Positions 33,150-45,058 are shown, counted from the first letter of the stretch. The stretch is DNA of 64,000 bases from Bugula neritina (GCA_964035545.1 OZ037771.1:7978690-8042689); one strand, 5' to 3'. Notes: a model not told the origin generated them from the letters alone. Made by a program: numbers and translations.

Positions 33150-34368
33150 AGGGAGGCTGAAAGAATTGTAACAGACATGAAAGAAAAGCAGTACTGTAGT
33201 ACTCAGCAGTGCCAGCCAGACCCATCTAGAACAGCGTCGGAGGGAGCTGGAAGACATTTACCAAGAGTTACTAACTGTTCATTTCCAGTATAGTGAGATG
33301 GTGGAAAATGGTGACACATATAGTAGCTATCGTACGGTTAGTGGTTTTAATCTAAACGAAGATCTCGAAAACATTGAAGATATATATAAAGGTGCCATTA
33401 AATCTTGTTTTCATCACTTAGTTAAGCATGCTGAAACTTATATTAAAAGAGCTGATGCTATTTTATCAAAATTTGAGGAAGGTGAATGTAACAAGCAACT
33501 TTCTATTGATAAAGCTGAATTGTATTTACTTAACTTTTCTGCTTACTATGAAGATTTTGATAATACTAATTTGCGTTGTTGTATTTCCAAATTGAGACAA
33601 GCTATAAAAGTATGCAAAGATAACCTAGCAAGTAATCAATTTGATACTCAAGAGTATGAGTAGGGGAAGGGCATTGCTCAGTCAACATCATTCAGCCCTT
33701 CACTTGAAAGTACAAGTAACAACTTAGCAGGGTATAGAAGTGCTACTCAGGGCCAGTTAAGTAATTGTGATACATACGGTGTGTTGGCCTACAATAGTAG
33801 TATTAGAGCATGAGGTTACCCTTTACCAAACTTATATAGTGATGAAAACTTTCAACTTTCAAGTGGTAGTACATTTAGAAAATAAAAAATTTATCAAAAC
33901 TCCCTTACCAACATTTAATGGGGATAGAAGGGTGTGGGAAAATTTTCGATCAATACGATGGCATTGAATGTGCTTGGGCCCTTAAGTTTTGTTTAAAAGA
34001 TAAAGCATTGGATGTGGTCAAACAATTTTTGTTATTCAGGGGTGTGCTTATACTGGAATATAGAATAAGTTAGATGAGATCTAACGTGACGTAAATTTAA
34101 ATATATACAATGTGTGCATAGTGACCGAAAAAATTTGAAGCCAGTTCCAGAGGGAGACATGATTGAGCTAATCAAATTTGTAGACCAAGTGAAGCTAAGT
34201 TATAGTCAATTAGGTGAGGTTGCACAGATAAACGGTGTCACTATGCCTATGGTTAATGAATTGTGTGATTTGCTACCCACGTTCATTCGAAAGAAGTGGA
34301 TGAGAAGGCACATCCTTTTCTTTAGATGGTCTGGCACCTCTGATTGTTTTATATTTGACAGTCTTTGA
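33150..34368 (+). pseudogene. BEL/Pao gag-like region, degenerate
   Basis: The longest intact part (33298-33663, extending upstream in the same frame) is an acidic, helix-rich N-terminal gag domain. A second frame near 33880-33967 includes LPTFNGDRRVWENF, resembling the DUF1759 start of BEL/Pao polyproteins. A third (34114-34368) ends in LLPTFIRKKW, fitting the end of that domain. Stops and frameshifts separate them. A paralogous gag domain lies at 49830-50210 on the other strand. The rest of the polyprotein is displaced by nested insertions or lost. Confidence 0.65.
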
Positions 34369-34375
34369 CGCTTGC

Positions 34376-34894
34376 TGTCACAAATCTGTTGGTAGCAGTG
34401 TGACGAGTTCGAAAAGTCTGGTAGTCAGAAGTGTATAGACAAGTAGCATACAGCTTGCTAATCCAGTTGTGAGTAAATAGAGTTGTGAATAAGTAGACTT
34501 TATTTCTCTAGTAAGATATGCACAGATGAATGTATAAAAATGAACTGATTCGTAAACACAACTGCCTCGGTATTTATAGTAAACAAAACACTCTAGAACA
34601 TTCTCAAGCATTCCAGTATAGAAGATTCTAGTAGAAAACATTCCCCACATGCCAATACTATTTATAGAAAATCAAAACAAAACAAAACATTGGAATTTCC
34701 ATGGTTATTTCGCAATTATTGCGCAACACCTTGTTTACATTGCTGGGCAGTAGTTAACATGACTAATGAAAACAATAACAATGAACAATGACCCATCTCT
34801 TTGATCAGTCTAGAATATTTATGAACATTCGTGTATAATCATTAGGAAAAACCCGGTAAGTCTATAGGTATATGTCCACTCAGAATTTGTGACA
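34376..34894 (-). repeat. 3' LTR of Gmr1-type element
   Basis: 519 bp, read on the minus strand as the downstream LTR. It matches 39507-40025 throughout, including the same 90-codon fortuitous frame. Confidence 0.95.
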
Positions 34895-34904
34895 ACCCCC
34901 CATT
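34895..34904 (-). promoter_or_regulatory. Polypurine tract
   Basis: AATGGGGGGT on the minus strand immediately precedes the 3' LTR, the position where plus-strand DNA synthesis is primed in LTR retrotransposons. Confidence 0.6.
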
Positions 34905-34940
34905 CTAAGAGAAATTATTTTGATAATTTCTCCTTACTAC

Positions 34941-37900
34941 TTAAAATTCTGAGTCAATTCGGCTTAGATAATCGGCTCCAACATTGTCCTTTCCTTTGAT
35001 TGACTCCACCTTGATTCTGAAGTTCTGTAAATACATAGCCCATCTCATCACTCTGCTGTTCTCAAATTTGGCCTGATTGATGTACACCAGCGGTTGGTGA
35101 TCAGTCTGCAGCACGAACTCCACACCATATAAATACTGTAGATATTTCTTGACCGCCCATACCACAGCTAAGCATTCCTTCTCTATGGCTGAGTAGTTTC
35201 TCTCTCGGTCTAGTAATTTCCTACTTGCGTAACTCACAGGGAACAGCTTTCCATCCTGAGGCTGCATCAGCACTGCCCCTAGCCCAACATCTGATGCATC
35301 CGTCCTTAGCACAAACGGTTTGTGTACATCTGGCAATTTTAAAATTGGTGCACTTGTCAGCATTGTTTTTAAGGTGGTGTACGCCTTCTCTTGTGGTTCC
35401 TGCCATTTGACTTTCTTTGGTTCTCCCTTCTTTGTTAAATCTGTTAGTGGACTCGCTATAGTTGAATAATGAGGTATATATTCTCTGTAGTAACTAGTAA
35501 GTCCAATGAACGATCTCACTTGCGTCTTATTGGTTGGCCTTGGCGCAGCCCTAATTTTCTCAATGTTGTCATCCATTGGTTTGATTTCACCCCTGTAAAG
35601 TTTATGTCCGATGAACTCCATGTTTGTTCCTCCTACTCTACATTTACTTGGTCTAACGGTAAGTCCAGCTGTGGCAAGTCGGCTGAAAACTTCTGTTAGC
35701 ATTTTAACGTGTTCTTCCCAACTTTCCGTGTGCACTAGAATGTCATCAATGTAGTTGTCCACTCCTTTCAGATTTACAAAAAGTTTTCTCAACCCTCTCA
35801 CCAGTGTCGCTCCAGAGTTAACCATCCCAAATGGCATCTTGATGAATTCATAATGTCCATCGGGTGTCACAAATGCAGTTTTAGGAATATCTTCTTTCTT
35901 CACTGGTATTTGCCAGTATCCCTTGGATAAATCAAGTTTGGTAAAGTATTTATCTTTACTGAGCTTTCTGAAAACGTCATCTGTTTTCACCATTGGTTCA
36001 GGATCGAATACTGAGACTCGGTTTAGTTTGCGATAGTCTATACAAATCCTGTTGCTTCCATCCGGCTTCTTTACTATCACCGTTGGTGAGGCGTAGGGAG
36101 AGGTAGATGGCCGAATAACACCCATCTTCAACATGTCCTCGATGTCCGCCTTGAGAGTTTCTCTTACCCTGTAGGGCAATCCATATGGTTTGGATTTCAC
36201 TGGCTCATCAGTCGTGAGCTCGATAGAATGTTCTATTCCCGTTGCATTTCCTGGCAAGTCACTGAAGATACCTTCAAACTTTCTTAGTAACTCCTCCAAC
36301 TGTCTTCTTTGCTGATTCTCCAGCTCTTCACCCAGAATGACATCTTTGCTTGTTTCTGTCTGCTGTTTCTTACTGTACAGGTCCAACAAATCATCTTGGC
36401 CTTCTTCTCTTTCCTCATCATGATCAATAATTCCAGTACCAGCAGCATCTAAAGTCATCACACCTCCAACAGTCATAGGGTCGGTAGGCGTCTCCCGCTC
36501 AAAATATTTCTTCAGCATGTTGGCATGGTATGTTCTCCTCTTGCCTCTAATGTTAATAATGTAGTCATTTAGTCTGACTTTCTCCTCAATATTGAATGGT
36601 CCTTGCCAATGCATCAGCAATTTATTTCCATCCGTAGGTAGAAGAATGAGCACTTTGTCACCAGATTTGAAGTCTCTCTGCTTAGCTTTCTTGTCAAAAT
36701 AGTGTTTGTATCTTTTTTGACTGTCTTTTAGCGAAGCTAGTGCCATTTCCATCATGTCATCTAAACGCTCTCTCAATTCAAAAACATGTTGATAGCAGGT
36801 CTTGACTTCATCGGCAGTGTCTTCTTTTGTCCAAAGTTGTCGCAGGATGTACATTGGTCCACGCACAGTTCTTCCATAGAGTAACTCGAATGGGGCGAAG
36901 CCTGTTGATTCCTGTGGGACTTCTCTATATGCAAATAGAGCCGCATTGATAAACCGATGCCACTGTCTTGGCTCTTTAGCACACAACTTTTTTAACATAC
37001 TCTTGAGGGTTCCGTTGAACTTTTCCACAAGTCCATTGGCCATTGCATGGTATGGTGAGGTAGGAAGTTGCCGCATGTCAAGTAATCTGGTAAACTCTTT
37101 CATGTAGTCTGAGATGAATTGAGTTCCTTGATCGCTTATCACCTCCTCTGGTATCCCAACACGACTGTATATGTCAAGCAGCGCTTCAGCTACAGTAGCT
37201 GAGTCAATGTTCTTCAATGGTGTAGCTTCAGGGTATCTTGTAGCATAGTCAACTAAAGTTAGGATGTAGCGGTGTCCTTTCTCACTTGGAGGGTTAATTG
37301 GTCCGACTAGGTCTATCGCACATCTCTTGAATGGGGTGTCAATTAGTGGTGTTTCCTGTACTGGAACTTTCATGACTGAGCCTTTTTTCACCGTCTTCTG
37401 GCAAATGTCACATGATTGACAGAAACGTACGACATCTCCATTTAGTCCTGGCCAGAACAAGTTGGAAAGCACTCTATCAGTGGTTTTCTTTACTCCTAGG
37501 TGTCCGCTCATTATGCAGTCATGAGCTTTCTGTAGAACTTCCTTCCTCAGTGAACTGGGTACCATGAGTTGTTTAACAGGTTTTACACTGACAGACTTCG
37601 AGTCGGTGTACTCACGGTACAGAATCTTATTCCTCACCACAAACCTAGTGATGCCTCCCTTTTTCTCCTTCACTTCTTTTGCATCGAAGAAACGCTCCAA
37701 TGTGGGGTCATCCCTCTGCAGTCTGGCTATCTCATCTTTTCCTATACTTAATGGGTTAGCATTTGAATCAATCATCAGTGGTTTGTCTCCTGACTTCTCC
37801 TTGACAGCTTGAGCTCTTGTGGTTACGGCGCAGTCCTTCCAGTTTTCCAGCGGTTGGTCAGCTGATCTCGCTCCATCCACATTCCCAATAAGCAGGTCAC

Positions 37901-39410
37901 AAATCGTCTTGTCCATTACTGCAGCTTTGACGACACCATTGTAAAATGGTGAGCGCACTGAGATAAGTGCCCACTGAGCCTCTCTAACACTTGCATCAGC
38001 CATATTCAGATAAACTGATTCTCCAGTTAAATGTTGAGGTTGCACATACTTTGCATTGACTACAATGCAACCACAGCCGGTGTCGCGCATTACAGTAGCT
38101 CGTTGGCCATTAACTTCCGCATCAAATATCGCTGTGCCCCCATCTTTGAATTTAGGTCCATTCTTGCAGACAGCAGCGTTGACAAACTTTTTACCATTAA
38201 CTGTGATTTCCGTAGGTTCTTCCACCTTAGATGAGATTCTTGGATCTGTGACCACAGTCTTATCCTGAGTAGTCGCTATTGCAGCAGCAGCATGCACTGA
38301 CCTTCCACCATACTTTCTGCAGTCTGAAGTATTGTGGTTGTTCATCTTGCAATGTGAACAGTACTTCTTCCCTCGCCGTGGGCAGTTGCGAGCAATGTGT
38401 GACTTATCTTTGCAGATGAAGCATGCACCATCGCTTTTACTTCCTTGTTCAGCATTCATGCTACTGGCAGGTGTGTTTTCCATCCTTTTTGTATTAGTTT
38501 TCTTTGTCTTTGCTAGTTTCCTTCCACGAGCGTGCAAGAACAGTGACGCTGCATCACACATATCCTCACTGCTGTTGTAGGAACTTTGCTTTAAATGCAC
38601 AGCTAAGTCGTCTGGGCATGATGATATAAATTGTTCAGTTGCCACTAGTTTGGCTATGTCCATGCCCCCTGAAAGCTCCACCCACTTGTGCACATAACTT
38701 TCTATCCTAGTGAACAGTTGGGCAGGAGTTTCATCCTTGTAAGCTTCTGCCTCTCTGAGCTTTTTTCTGTAGCCCTCTTGAGTCAAGTTAAAGCGCTCCA
38801 ATAAGGCTTCTTTGACTTTTTTATAATCTCTACGATCGGTAGGTGACAACCGGATGTAAGCTTCTGTTGCTGTACCCCTTAGGTACTGACTGAGATGGTA
38901 GGGCCAATCTCCCTTGTCCCAGTTACATCCTTCGGCAACCCACTCGAACCGCTCTAAATAGCTATCCATTTCATCCACCTTCTCATCAAAGAATGGTATT
39001 TTTGGTTTTGGTTTGTTAGCTATTTCTAACCTGGTGCTCTCATGTCTTGAGTGCTCCAAACTTGTGTTAGCTTTCAGCTTTTCCATATCTAATTCATGTT
39101 GTTGTCTTCTCTCTTCTGCCTCCTGGTCAGCTTTTATCTTGAGTGCCATTGCCTCCTGATCAGCTTTTATCTTCATCTCCATTATGGCTTTCTCATTTTC
39201 TTGCTTGATCCTTTCCGCCTCACGCTCTAATCTACGCTCCTCTCGGTCCTTTTCTTTTTCCTCTCGGTCCTTTTCTTTTTCCTCTCGTGCCTTTTCTTTT
39301 TCCTCTTGTGCAGCAACAATGGGTAGGTTCTTTTCAACAAAAGCTACGAGCTTGTCCTCCACCAATCCAAGATCTTTACCCATCTGTGTCACTCTCTCCA
39401 ACAACGCCAT
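34941..39410 (-). CDS. Gag-Pol polyprotein, PR-INT-RT-RH order
   Basis: 1489 residues without a stop. A Glu/Lys/Arg-rich coiled-coil stretch (about 35-110) precedes gag. Two CX2CX4HX4C zinc knuckles lie at about 330-364. The protease has DTG at about 443. Integrase has an HHCC zinc module (about 630-667) and a DDE core (D700, D760, E796), then a GPF module at about 937. Reverse transcriptase spans about 1070-1300 with YIDD at 1220, followed by RNase H (D1371, E1412, D1437). In most Ty3/gypsy elements integrase is C-terminal. Integrase before RT on a gypsy-like RT is the hallmark of the Gmr1 clade. All catalytic residues looked for are present. It copies and inserts its own genome via RNA and has no host role. 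Confidence 0.93.
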   Translation of the reverse strand: MALLERVTQMGKDLGLVEDKLVAFVEKNLPIVAAQEEKEKAREEKEKDREEKEKDREERRLEREAERIKQENEKAIMEMKIKADQEAMALKIKADQEAEERRQQHELDMEKLKANTSLEHSRHESTRLEIANKPKPKIPFFDEKVDEMDSYLERFEWVAEGCNWDKGDWPYHLSQYLRGTATEAYIRLSPTDRRDYKKVKEALLERFNLTQEGYRKKLREAEAYKDETPAQLFTRIESYVHKWVELSGGMDIAKLVATEQFISSCPDDLAVHLKQSSYNSSEDMCDAASLFLHARGRKLAKTKKTNTKRMENTPASSMNAEQGSKSDGACFICKDKSHIARNCPRRGKKYCSHCKMNNHNTSDCRKYGGRSVHAAAAIATTQDKTVVTDPRISSKVEEPTEITVNGKKFVNAAVCKNGPKFKDGGTAIFDAEVNGQRATVMRDTGCGCIVVNAKYVQPQHLTGESVYLNMADASVREAQWALISVRSPFYNGVVKAAVMDKTICDLLIGNVDGARSADQPLENWKDCAVTTRAQAVKEKSGDKPLMIDSNANPLSIGKDEIARLQRDDPTLERFFDAKEVKEKKGGITRFVVRNKILYREYTDSKSVSVKPVKQLMVPSSLRKEVLQKAHDCIMSGHLGVKKTTDRVLSNLFWPGLNGDVVRFCQSCDICQKTVKKGSVMKVPVQETPLIDTPFKRCAIDLVGPINPPSEKGHRYILTLVDYATRYPEATPLKNIDSATVAEALLDIYSRVGIPEEVISDQGTQFISDYMKEFTRLLDMRQLPTSPYHAMANGLVEKFNGTLKSMLKKLCAKEPRQWHRFINAALFAYREVPQESTGFAPFELLYGRTVRGPMYILRQLWTKEDTADEVKTCYQHVFELRERLDDMMEMALASLKDSQKRYKHYFDKKAKQRDFKSGDKVLILLPTDGNKLLMHWQGPFNIEEKVRLNDYIINIRGKRRTYHANMLKKYFERETPTDPMTVGGVMTLDAAGTGIIDHDEEREEGQDDLLDLYSKKQQTETSKDVILGEELENQQRRQLEELLRKFEGIFSDLPGNATGIEHSIELTTDEPVKSKPYGLPYRVRETLKADIEDMLKMGVIRPSTSPYASPTVIVKKPDGSNRICIDYRKLNRVSVFDPEPMVKTDDVFRKLSKDKYFTKLDLSKGYWQIPVKKEDIPKTAFVTPDGHYEFIKMPFGMVNSGATLVRGLRKLFVNLKGVDNYIDDILVHTESWEEHVKMLTEVFSRLATAGLTVRPSKCRVGGTNMEFIGHKLYRGEIKPMDDNIEKIRAAPRPTNKTQVRSFIGLTSYYREYIPHYSTIASPLTDLTKKGEPKKVKWQEPQEKAYTTLKTMLTSAPILKLPDVHKPFVLRTDASDVGLGAVLMQPQDGKLFPVSYASRKLLDRERNYSAIEKECLAVVWAVKKYLQYLYGVEFVLQTDHQPLVYINQAKFENSRVMRWAMYLQNFRIKVESIKGKDNVGADYLSRIDSEF

Positions 39411-39486
39411 AATGTCTCAACAACTGTTAATTAATCCTGTGTATACTCACGTTGTAACTAATAACTTCCCTGTGTGCGACTGAGAC

Positions 39487-39504
39487 TTCCCGGAGCAGCC
39501 CCCA
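39487..39504 (-). promoter_or_regulatory. Primer-binding site, tRNA-Pro-like
   Basis: Two nt after the 5' LTR the minus strand reads TGGGGGCTGCTCCGGGAA. It is close to the tRNA-Pro primer-binding site known from gammaretroviruses but differs at two central positions and the last base, from memory. Primer identity is inferred. Confidence 0.55.
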
Positions 39505-39506
39505 AT

Positions 39507-40025
39507 TGTCACAAATCTGTTGGTAGCAGTGTGACGAGTTCGAAAAGTCTGGTAGTCAGAAGTGTATAGACAAGTAGCATACAGCTTGCTAATCCAGTTG
39601 TGAGTAAATAGAGTTGTGAATAAGTAGACTTTATTTCTCTAGTAAGATATGCACAGATGAATGTATAAAAATGAACTGATTCGTAAACACAACTGCCTCG
39701 GTATTTATAGTAAACAAAACACTCTAGAACATTCTCAAGCATTCCAGTATAGAAGATTCTAGTAGAAAACATTCCCCACATGCCAATACTATTTATAGAA
39801 AATCAAAACAAAACAAAACATTGGAATTTCCATGGTTATTTCGCAATTATTGCGCAACACCTTGTTTACATTGCTGGGCAGTAGTTAACATGACTAATGA
39901 AAACAATAACAATGAACAATGACCCATCTCTTTGATCAGTCTAGAATATTTATGAACATTCGTGTATAATCATTAGGAAAAACCCGGTAAGTCTATAGGT
40001 ATATGTCCACTCAGAATTTGTGACA
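39507..40025 (-). repeat. 5' LTR of Gmr1-type element
   Basis: 519-bp LTR carrying the element's promoter. It is identical by eye to the copy at 34376-34894. Confidence 0.95.
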
Positions 40026-40030
40026 CTTGC

Positions 40031-40990
40031 AAACGGCTAGTTGTAGGATTTTTGCTTTTTGCAACTAAAGGAATAGTTCTTAGTACTTGAAGTTGATGGT
40101 GCTTTATTTGATCTGAGTATTCCACTTCTTCTTCTACGAGTAGAAATGCCATCTACTATTTCAGATTTTTCTTTAGTGGTATTTTATACATTACTCTATA
40201 TAGAGTTGTCTACACTTGCACAACTCTGATCTTGGTACATGACAACAGGTAGGACTTCCTCTTCTTCTTCACTATCTGTGAAAGAGAATTCTGGTCAGGC
40301 TGCCATATCTTCTTTAGAACTCTGGCTATCAGCCCTAAATGCAGCTAAGAGCTCTCTGCGTGCGAGAGTTGGTGCGATATCAGTCATGTGCTTGTAGTTG
40401 AGCTTTGTAAGTGTAGATCTCGAAGACTAGTAATCTGTAATGTTTGTTGTGACCAACTTCTTTAACTTGTCAGTTCTGTCATTATATGATGAAACTGTGA
40501 CATCACTGTAAGCGCTCAGCAGACTCGCTCGCTCAAATGTGATCCCTGAAAGCTTATCAGTGGCAGCAAAACTGACAGCATCAGCTTCAGTGAGCATGCC
40601 AGTTATATCCACTACTTTAACATTCACAGAGTCTCCGAATGTTTGATTGATTGTTCGAGCTTGCTCAACTATTGTCTATGAGAAGTCACGGAGTCGGTAT
40701 GCAACGCCATCTCTGCCTGGTATTTCTTGTTTATTGTTTTGTGTTACTGTTTCAGCTATCAATAAAGAGAGTGAGCATGCTCAAGTTAGTTGATCAACGG
40801 AAAAGGCCAAAGCAGTGTTTTATTGCCACAATATGCAATACCATATAATATTAAAATTATTACAAATAAGTGAAACAATTGATTATTATAATTATGCACA
40901 GAAATAGTAAATCAATAAAATAACATTAGAAATAAATGCTTACATCGATATAGAACGTTTCCCGCAGAATAGAAAAGTGCTAGGTAGGTA
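40031..40990. other. Unassigned sequence inside the retrotransposon nest
   Basis: Lies between the young element and the C-terminal end of the decayed gypsy polyprotein. It may hold the latter's LTR or BEL/Pao remnant, but I could not match it to a second copy. The minus-strand frame at 40427-40627 is unrecognised. Confidence 0.35.
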
Positions 40991-40998
40991 TGAATGTG

Positions 40999-42643
40999 TT
41001 AAGAGGGCACATAGTCTGCCATCCAACTAGGGGGTTTCTGTTCTCTGGTTGAAAGCCGTAAGTTGTCGCTATGATTGGAACTGTTGGTGGTTTCAATATG
41101 GGTGTCGCCAGCATTTTGTTCTAGACCCTTTGCTTCCTCAGAACTCGCTGCCTCCATGACAAGCGGGTTGATATTCCCTGAGTTTCTTTGTAGGAGGTTG
41201 TTATTGAGCTGTACGGTATAGGCTCTGCTAGTCAATTGTTTTTTGATTTATGCCTCCCGCCATTTTCTCCGGTGCTGGCTCCAGTCCCGAACAAAACTGG
41301 TTGCCCTATTTGCAGCAATGCCAAATCTCTTGCATTGTCATTAAATCTCTGCTGCAGTCTTTCGATTGGGCTCTGCTTTTTCCACCGACCTTGATTGTTA
41401 TCTGTTTCGACTTGTAGTACAACTGATCTGGAGGGCCTTCCAATAAGTTGTTGAATTGAACTGGGCATCAGGTCTTTTTTGATGGTATTGAGATGTTTCA
41501 GGAAAACAAAGTTTGGGCTCCTTACATTTGCGGAGTATGCGTTTAATTATTTTTACAGCAGACTCTGCCTTCCCATTAGATTGAGAATGATAATGAGAGC
41601 TTGTGATGTGCCTAAAATTCCATGATTGGCTAAAAGCAGAAAACTGGTTGACGTGAACTGTGGTTCATTGTCGGTGTGAACCTGTCTGGGTATTCCCAGG
41701 CGTCAAAAACGGCGTTTTATAGAGTTAATTACAGTCTCTGTTGTTTGGTAGTTCAGTTGGTTGTATTCAAGGTACTCAGTCGTGTAGTCAACAATAGTAA
41801 GGTAACGAGTATGGTTGTATTCAAATAAGTCAATTCCTACTTTTTTCAGGGTTGTTGGGGAACTTTGTGGAGTAAAAGTGTTTCCTTCTGTTGTTGGGGA
41901 GCATTCATTTGACATTTACGACAGCTAGCAATCTTGTTTTTGATGTTAAGCCAAAAAACCGTCTGATGGCACGTCTTAGCGTGGAGTTAATCCCATTATG
42001 GCCAGTGTGAAGTAATTGGAGAAACTTTCTCTAGAGCGCCTTTGGAATAATGGCTTTTAGCCTTTTGTAAGCAATGCCACTGTCAATAAATAGTTCATCA
42101 TGAAAGTGTTTGCACCTGTCATAATTTGTGCAGTTGGAAATGTTCCAGTCCTGTTTAATAAAGTTTGTCAGTGTCATAAGTTTATTGTCTTGTGTAGTAG
42201 CAGTCCTAATGTTATTAATCAAGTCATCACAAACAGGAGCATCATTATTTAGAGAATCAATGTGGAAGATGTGTTTCGGCAGTTGTTGATAGTTGCATGG
42301 GAGAGTCAAAGTATGAGTCTCTTGAGAAAAAGTTGGCTGTGATTTGTTCAGCACCCTTTTGCCAAGTTACCTTAATGCTAGGGTATCTTTGTAAGTAAAG
42401 AAGCATAGCCTGTAACCTCCAAGATGCCTTATGAATGGGTTTACTGAAAATAGATACAAGGGGTTTGTGGTCAGTTTGTATAGTGACAGCATGGTGACCA
42501 AAGATATACTGGCCAAAGTGTTCAGCGCCAAACACTATGGCAAGGCACTCGATCTCTAGTGGTACATAGTTCTGTTTTGATTTTGTTAAACTGCAAGATG
42601 TATATGCTACAGGTTTGCCTCCTTGCATGAGTGTTGAACCCAC
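40999..42643 (-). pseudogene. Decayed gypsy element: RNase H and integrase
   Basis: Minus-strand frames in order: RNase H (42257-42643, with TDHKPLVSIF), an integrase zinc-module region (42031-42354), integrase core (41703-41915, with IVDYTTEYLEY), and an integrase C-terminal tail (40999-41468) ending in KPPSWMADYV, like the end of many gypsy polyproteins. Frames shift repeatedly, so it cannot encode a working protein. Confidence 0.8.
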
Positions 42644-43903
42644 ACCAGCATTTGAAATGTCGGTATGTATAGTAACTGGCTTGTTTCAATCAAAGTATTG
42701 TAAAGTTTCCGAGTCTGTTAGTAAAGTCTTTAGTTTATTAAAGGCGTTTATTTGGTCGTCAGTCCATTTGAAATCTCGAGCATTGTCTTGTGTCAGTAGG
42801 CGTCGATTTTTTCGACGTCAGATTCCGATGCAAGATTGTTAATAAATTTTGACATGTATGTGATGTTACCAAGAAACCGCTTTACTTCTTGCAGAAATGA
42901 GGGAGGTTTCATTTTAAGAATGGCATTCATTTTGTTAGGATCTGATTTAAGTCCACTAGTTGTCAGTATGTGTCCAATGTAAGGTAGTCATCATGAAGGA
43001 AGCGGGATTTTTCTTCGTTCATTGTCAGGCCTGTCTGTTGAGCATGCTTGAAGAGCGCTTCAAGGTTGCTATCAAGCTCTTTCCTTGTCCTTTCAAAAAT
43101 TAGGATGTCACTTGCAACAATGGTGACGCCATCAAAACAAGCAAGATTTTCTGTGAGCCTTCTCTAAAATTCCTTCGGCGCGGATGCAATTCTGAAGGGT
43201 AGCCGTAAGTACTTGTATTTCCCTATGGGAGTCCAGAAATTTGTCAAGTTCGTAAATTCTTCAGTTAGATGAATTTGATAGAAACCTTCTTTGGCATCAC
43301 ACAAAGACAAAAATTTAGCGCCATTTAGTTGTGGCAAAACATAATCTAATGTTGGCACGACAGCATGGTTTCGTTTAATTGCTTGATTAAGATTTTGTGG
43401 ATCTATGCAAATGTGTATTTTCCCAATAGGCTTGTGTACTGGCTGCAGATGGGCTATCCAGTTCGTAAGTGCCTCTAATTTGGTGATAATCCGGGGTTGT
43501 TCCAGTTCAAGAAGAGCATTGACAAGATCTGATTTCATTGACAAGGGCACCTTCCGCGATCGCACTTGCACTGGTACAGTTCAGCTCGTAGCTCTATCCT
43601 ATATTCCTGCTCAAATTTTCCTATTCCGGTAAATATGTTATCAAAGTCAAAATGTCTAGGCCAGTAGTGGCAAAGTTTACATTTTCACTTTTGGTGCTGG
43701 GCAGTTGTAATAGATCCAGATGCAAACATGACTTGCATGACAACAAGCTGTGTTGGGTGGTTTTCACAACTAGGAATTTTAAGGTAGTGTAATGTTCTTG
43801 CTTGTTTGTATCCGTATGCGTGTCCACCCTAGAGGTGCACACTTGCTTTGGTTATACTAAGTCAGCAGAGTATCGGTCAGTGTAAGTTTGCCATAGTCAA
43901 CAG
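42644..43903 (-). pseudogene. Decayed gypsy element: reverse transcriptase
   Basis: The best frame (43164-43571) holds an RT finger/palm segment including LCDAKEGFYQIHL and LPFRIASAPKEF. Thumb/connection remnants continue to about 42840. The protease-RT linker runs up to the target duplication AACAG at 43899-43903, where the next element is inserted. Order is conventional (RT before integrase), unlike the element at 34376-40025. Confidence 0.8.
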
Positions 43904-44093
43904 TGTTGTGTTTCAAACAGGTGTATTGATCATAAAATAATTTACAATGAAAACAGTAGAAGTGTTACTACCTTATATATTAACTTGCACAGAAAAGCTG
44001 ATATAGCTGTATATAAATAAACAAAATAAGCGCTGAAGCTAACATGAAAAAGCCATTACATCTTTTAGATTTATGCAATGTCATGCTATAACA
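43904..44093 (-). repeat. 3' LTR of nested gypsy element
   Basis: 190 bp; three single-base differences from 47908-48097 by eye. Confidence 0.92.
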
Positions 44094-44125
44094 CCTCCCG
44101 ACTAGCTTAAAGTACTATGTCTCTT

Positions 44126-45040
44126 TTAGCGTCTAGTTTGCCATCGGGTTCTGGTTGAACGTCTTGGATGGTCCCGGGTATATTCATCACCATCTGGTTG
44201 TCTAGGATTGCGTCTAGGTTGTGAGGGTACAGGATCTGGCTCTGGTGTTTCCTCTTGTTGTGCAGTATTTTCAGTGGTAACCATCAAATCATCAGGTGGC
44301 TCTGTATCTTCTGTACTAGAATGTCGTGGACAGAGTTGGTCAATGTGTCGTTTCCAAACTGGTCCTTTAGGTATGACTTTTACATTCACAGAGCGGCTCC
44401 CCAAAACTTTGATCACAACTGCCTTAATCCACTTGGGTTGTCTGTCTCTTCTAGGCCCATAGTATAGAGCATAGCAAGGCGTTCCAACTGTGTAGCAGTG
44501 TAGTTTGTTGGTAGTCTTGTTCTGTTGCATCTGACGTCTTTGAGATAGGTGTGCTGGAGAGGGAAGTAGAACATCTATTTTGGTTCTGATCTGTCGCCCA
44601 TTCAGTAGCTCACTTGGAGAAAATCCATAAGGCAATGGTGTTCTTCTGTATTGCATTAGGAACTCTTGGAGGGCCTCCCTGGGTGGAAGTGTAGACTTTC
44701 TCAGCGACTGCTTGAAGGATTCTACTAGTCGTTCTGCTGCTCCATTGGTAGCGGGATGATAAGGTGCTTCTCTTAGGTTGACAATTCCTCGATTTTTACA
44801 CCACTGTTGGAATTCTTCTGACGTGAAACTGGGTCCATTATCTGTCACTATGGTATGAGGGTAACCAAAGTGAGCAAAGTCTGTCTCCAATAAGTTAGTT
44901 GTCATCTTGGTTGATATAGAGCTCGTAGGATGAATGCAAGGATACTTGGTGAATGCATCCACAAGCACTAGCCAATTTGTTCCCATAAAGTTGATTGCAT
45001 GGTCTGCGTGTAGTCTGCTCCATGGCTTTTCAGGCATCAT
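44126..45040 (-). pseudogene. Integrase of nested gypsy element
   Basis: 304-codon frame with the integrase core (LHADHAINF, VTDNGPSF, NGAAERLVESFK: D, D and E all present) and a basic C-terminal tail. It is in the same frame as the RNase H/zinc-module segment at 45059-45937 but separated from it by an in-frame TAG, which would cut the polyprotein. Confidence 0.88.
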
Positions 45041-45058
45041 CCAAGGGTGAACTGGTGA

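Larger units (their letters stand above)
34376..40025 (-). mobile_element. Intact-looking Ty3/gypsy-class LTR retrotransposon, Gmr1-type order
   Basis: A 5650-bp element with two 519-bp LTRs (34376-34894 and 39507-40025) that look identical by eye, TGTCA...TGACA ends and a perfect 5-bp target duplication CTTGC (34371-34375, 40026-40030). One uninterrupted 1489-codon frame carries gag, protease, integrase, reverse transcriptase and RNase H, in that order. Identical LTRs and the open frame point to a very recent insertion. It interrupts the remains of a BEL/Pao element. Confidence 0.95.
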
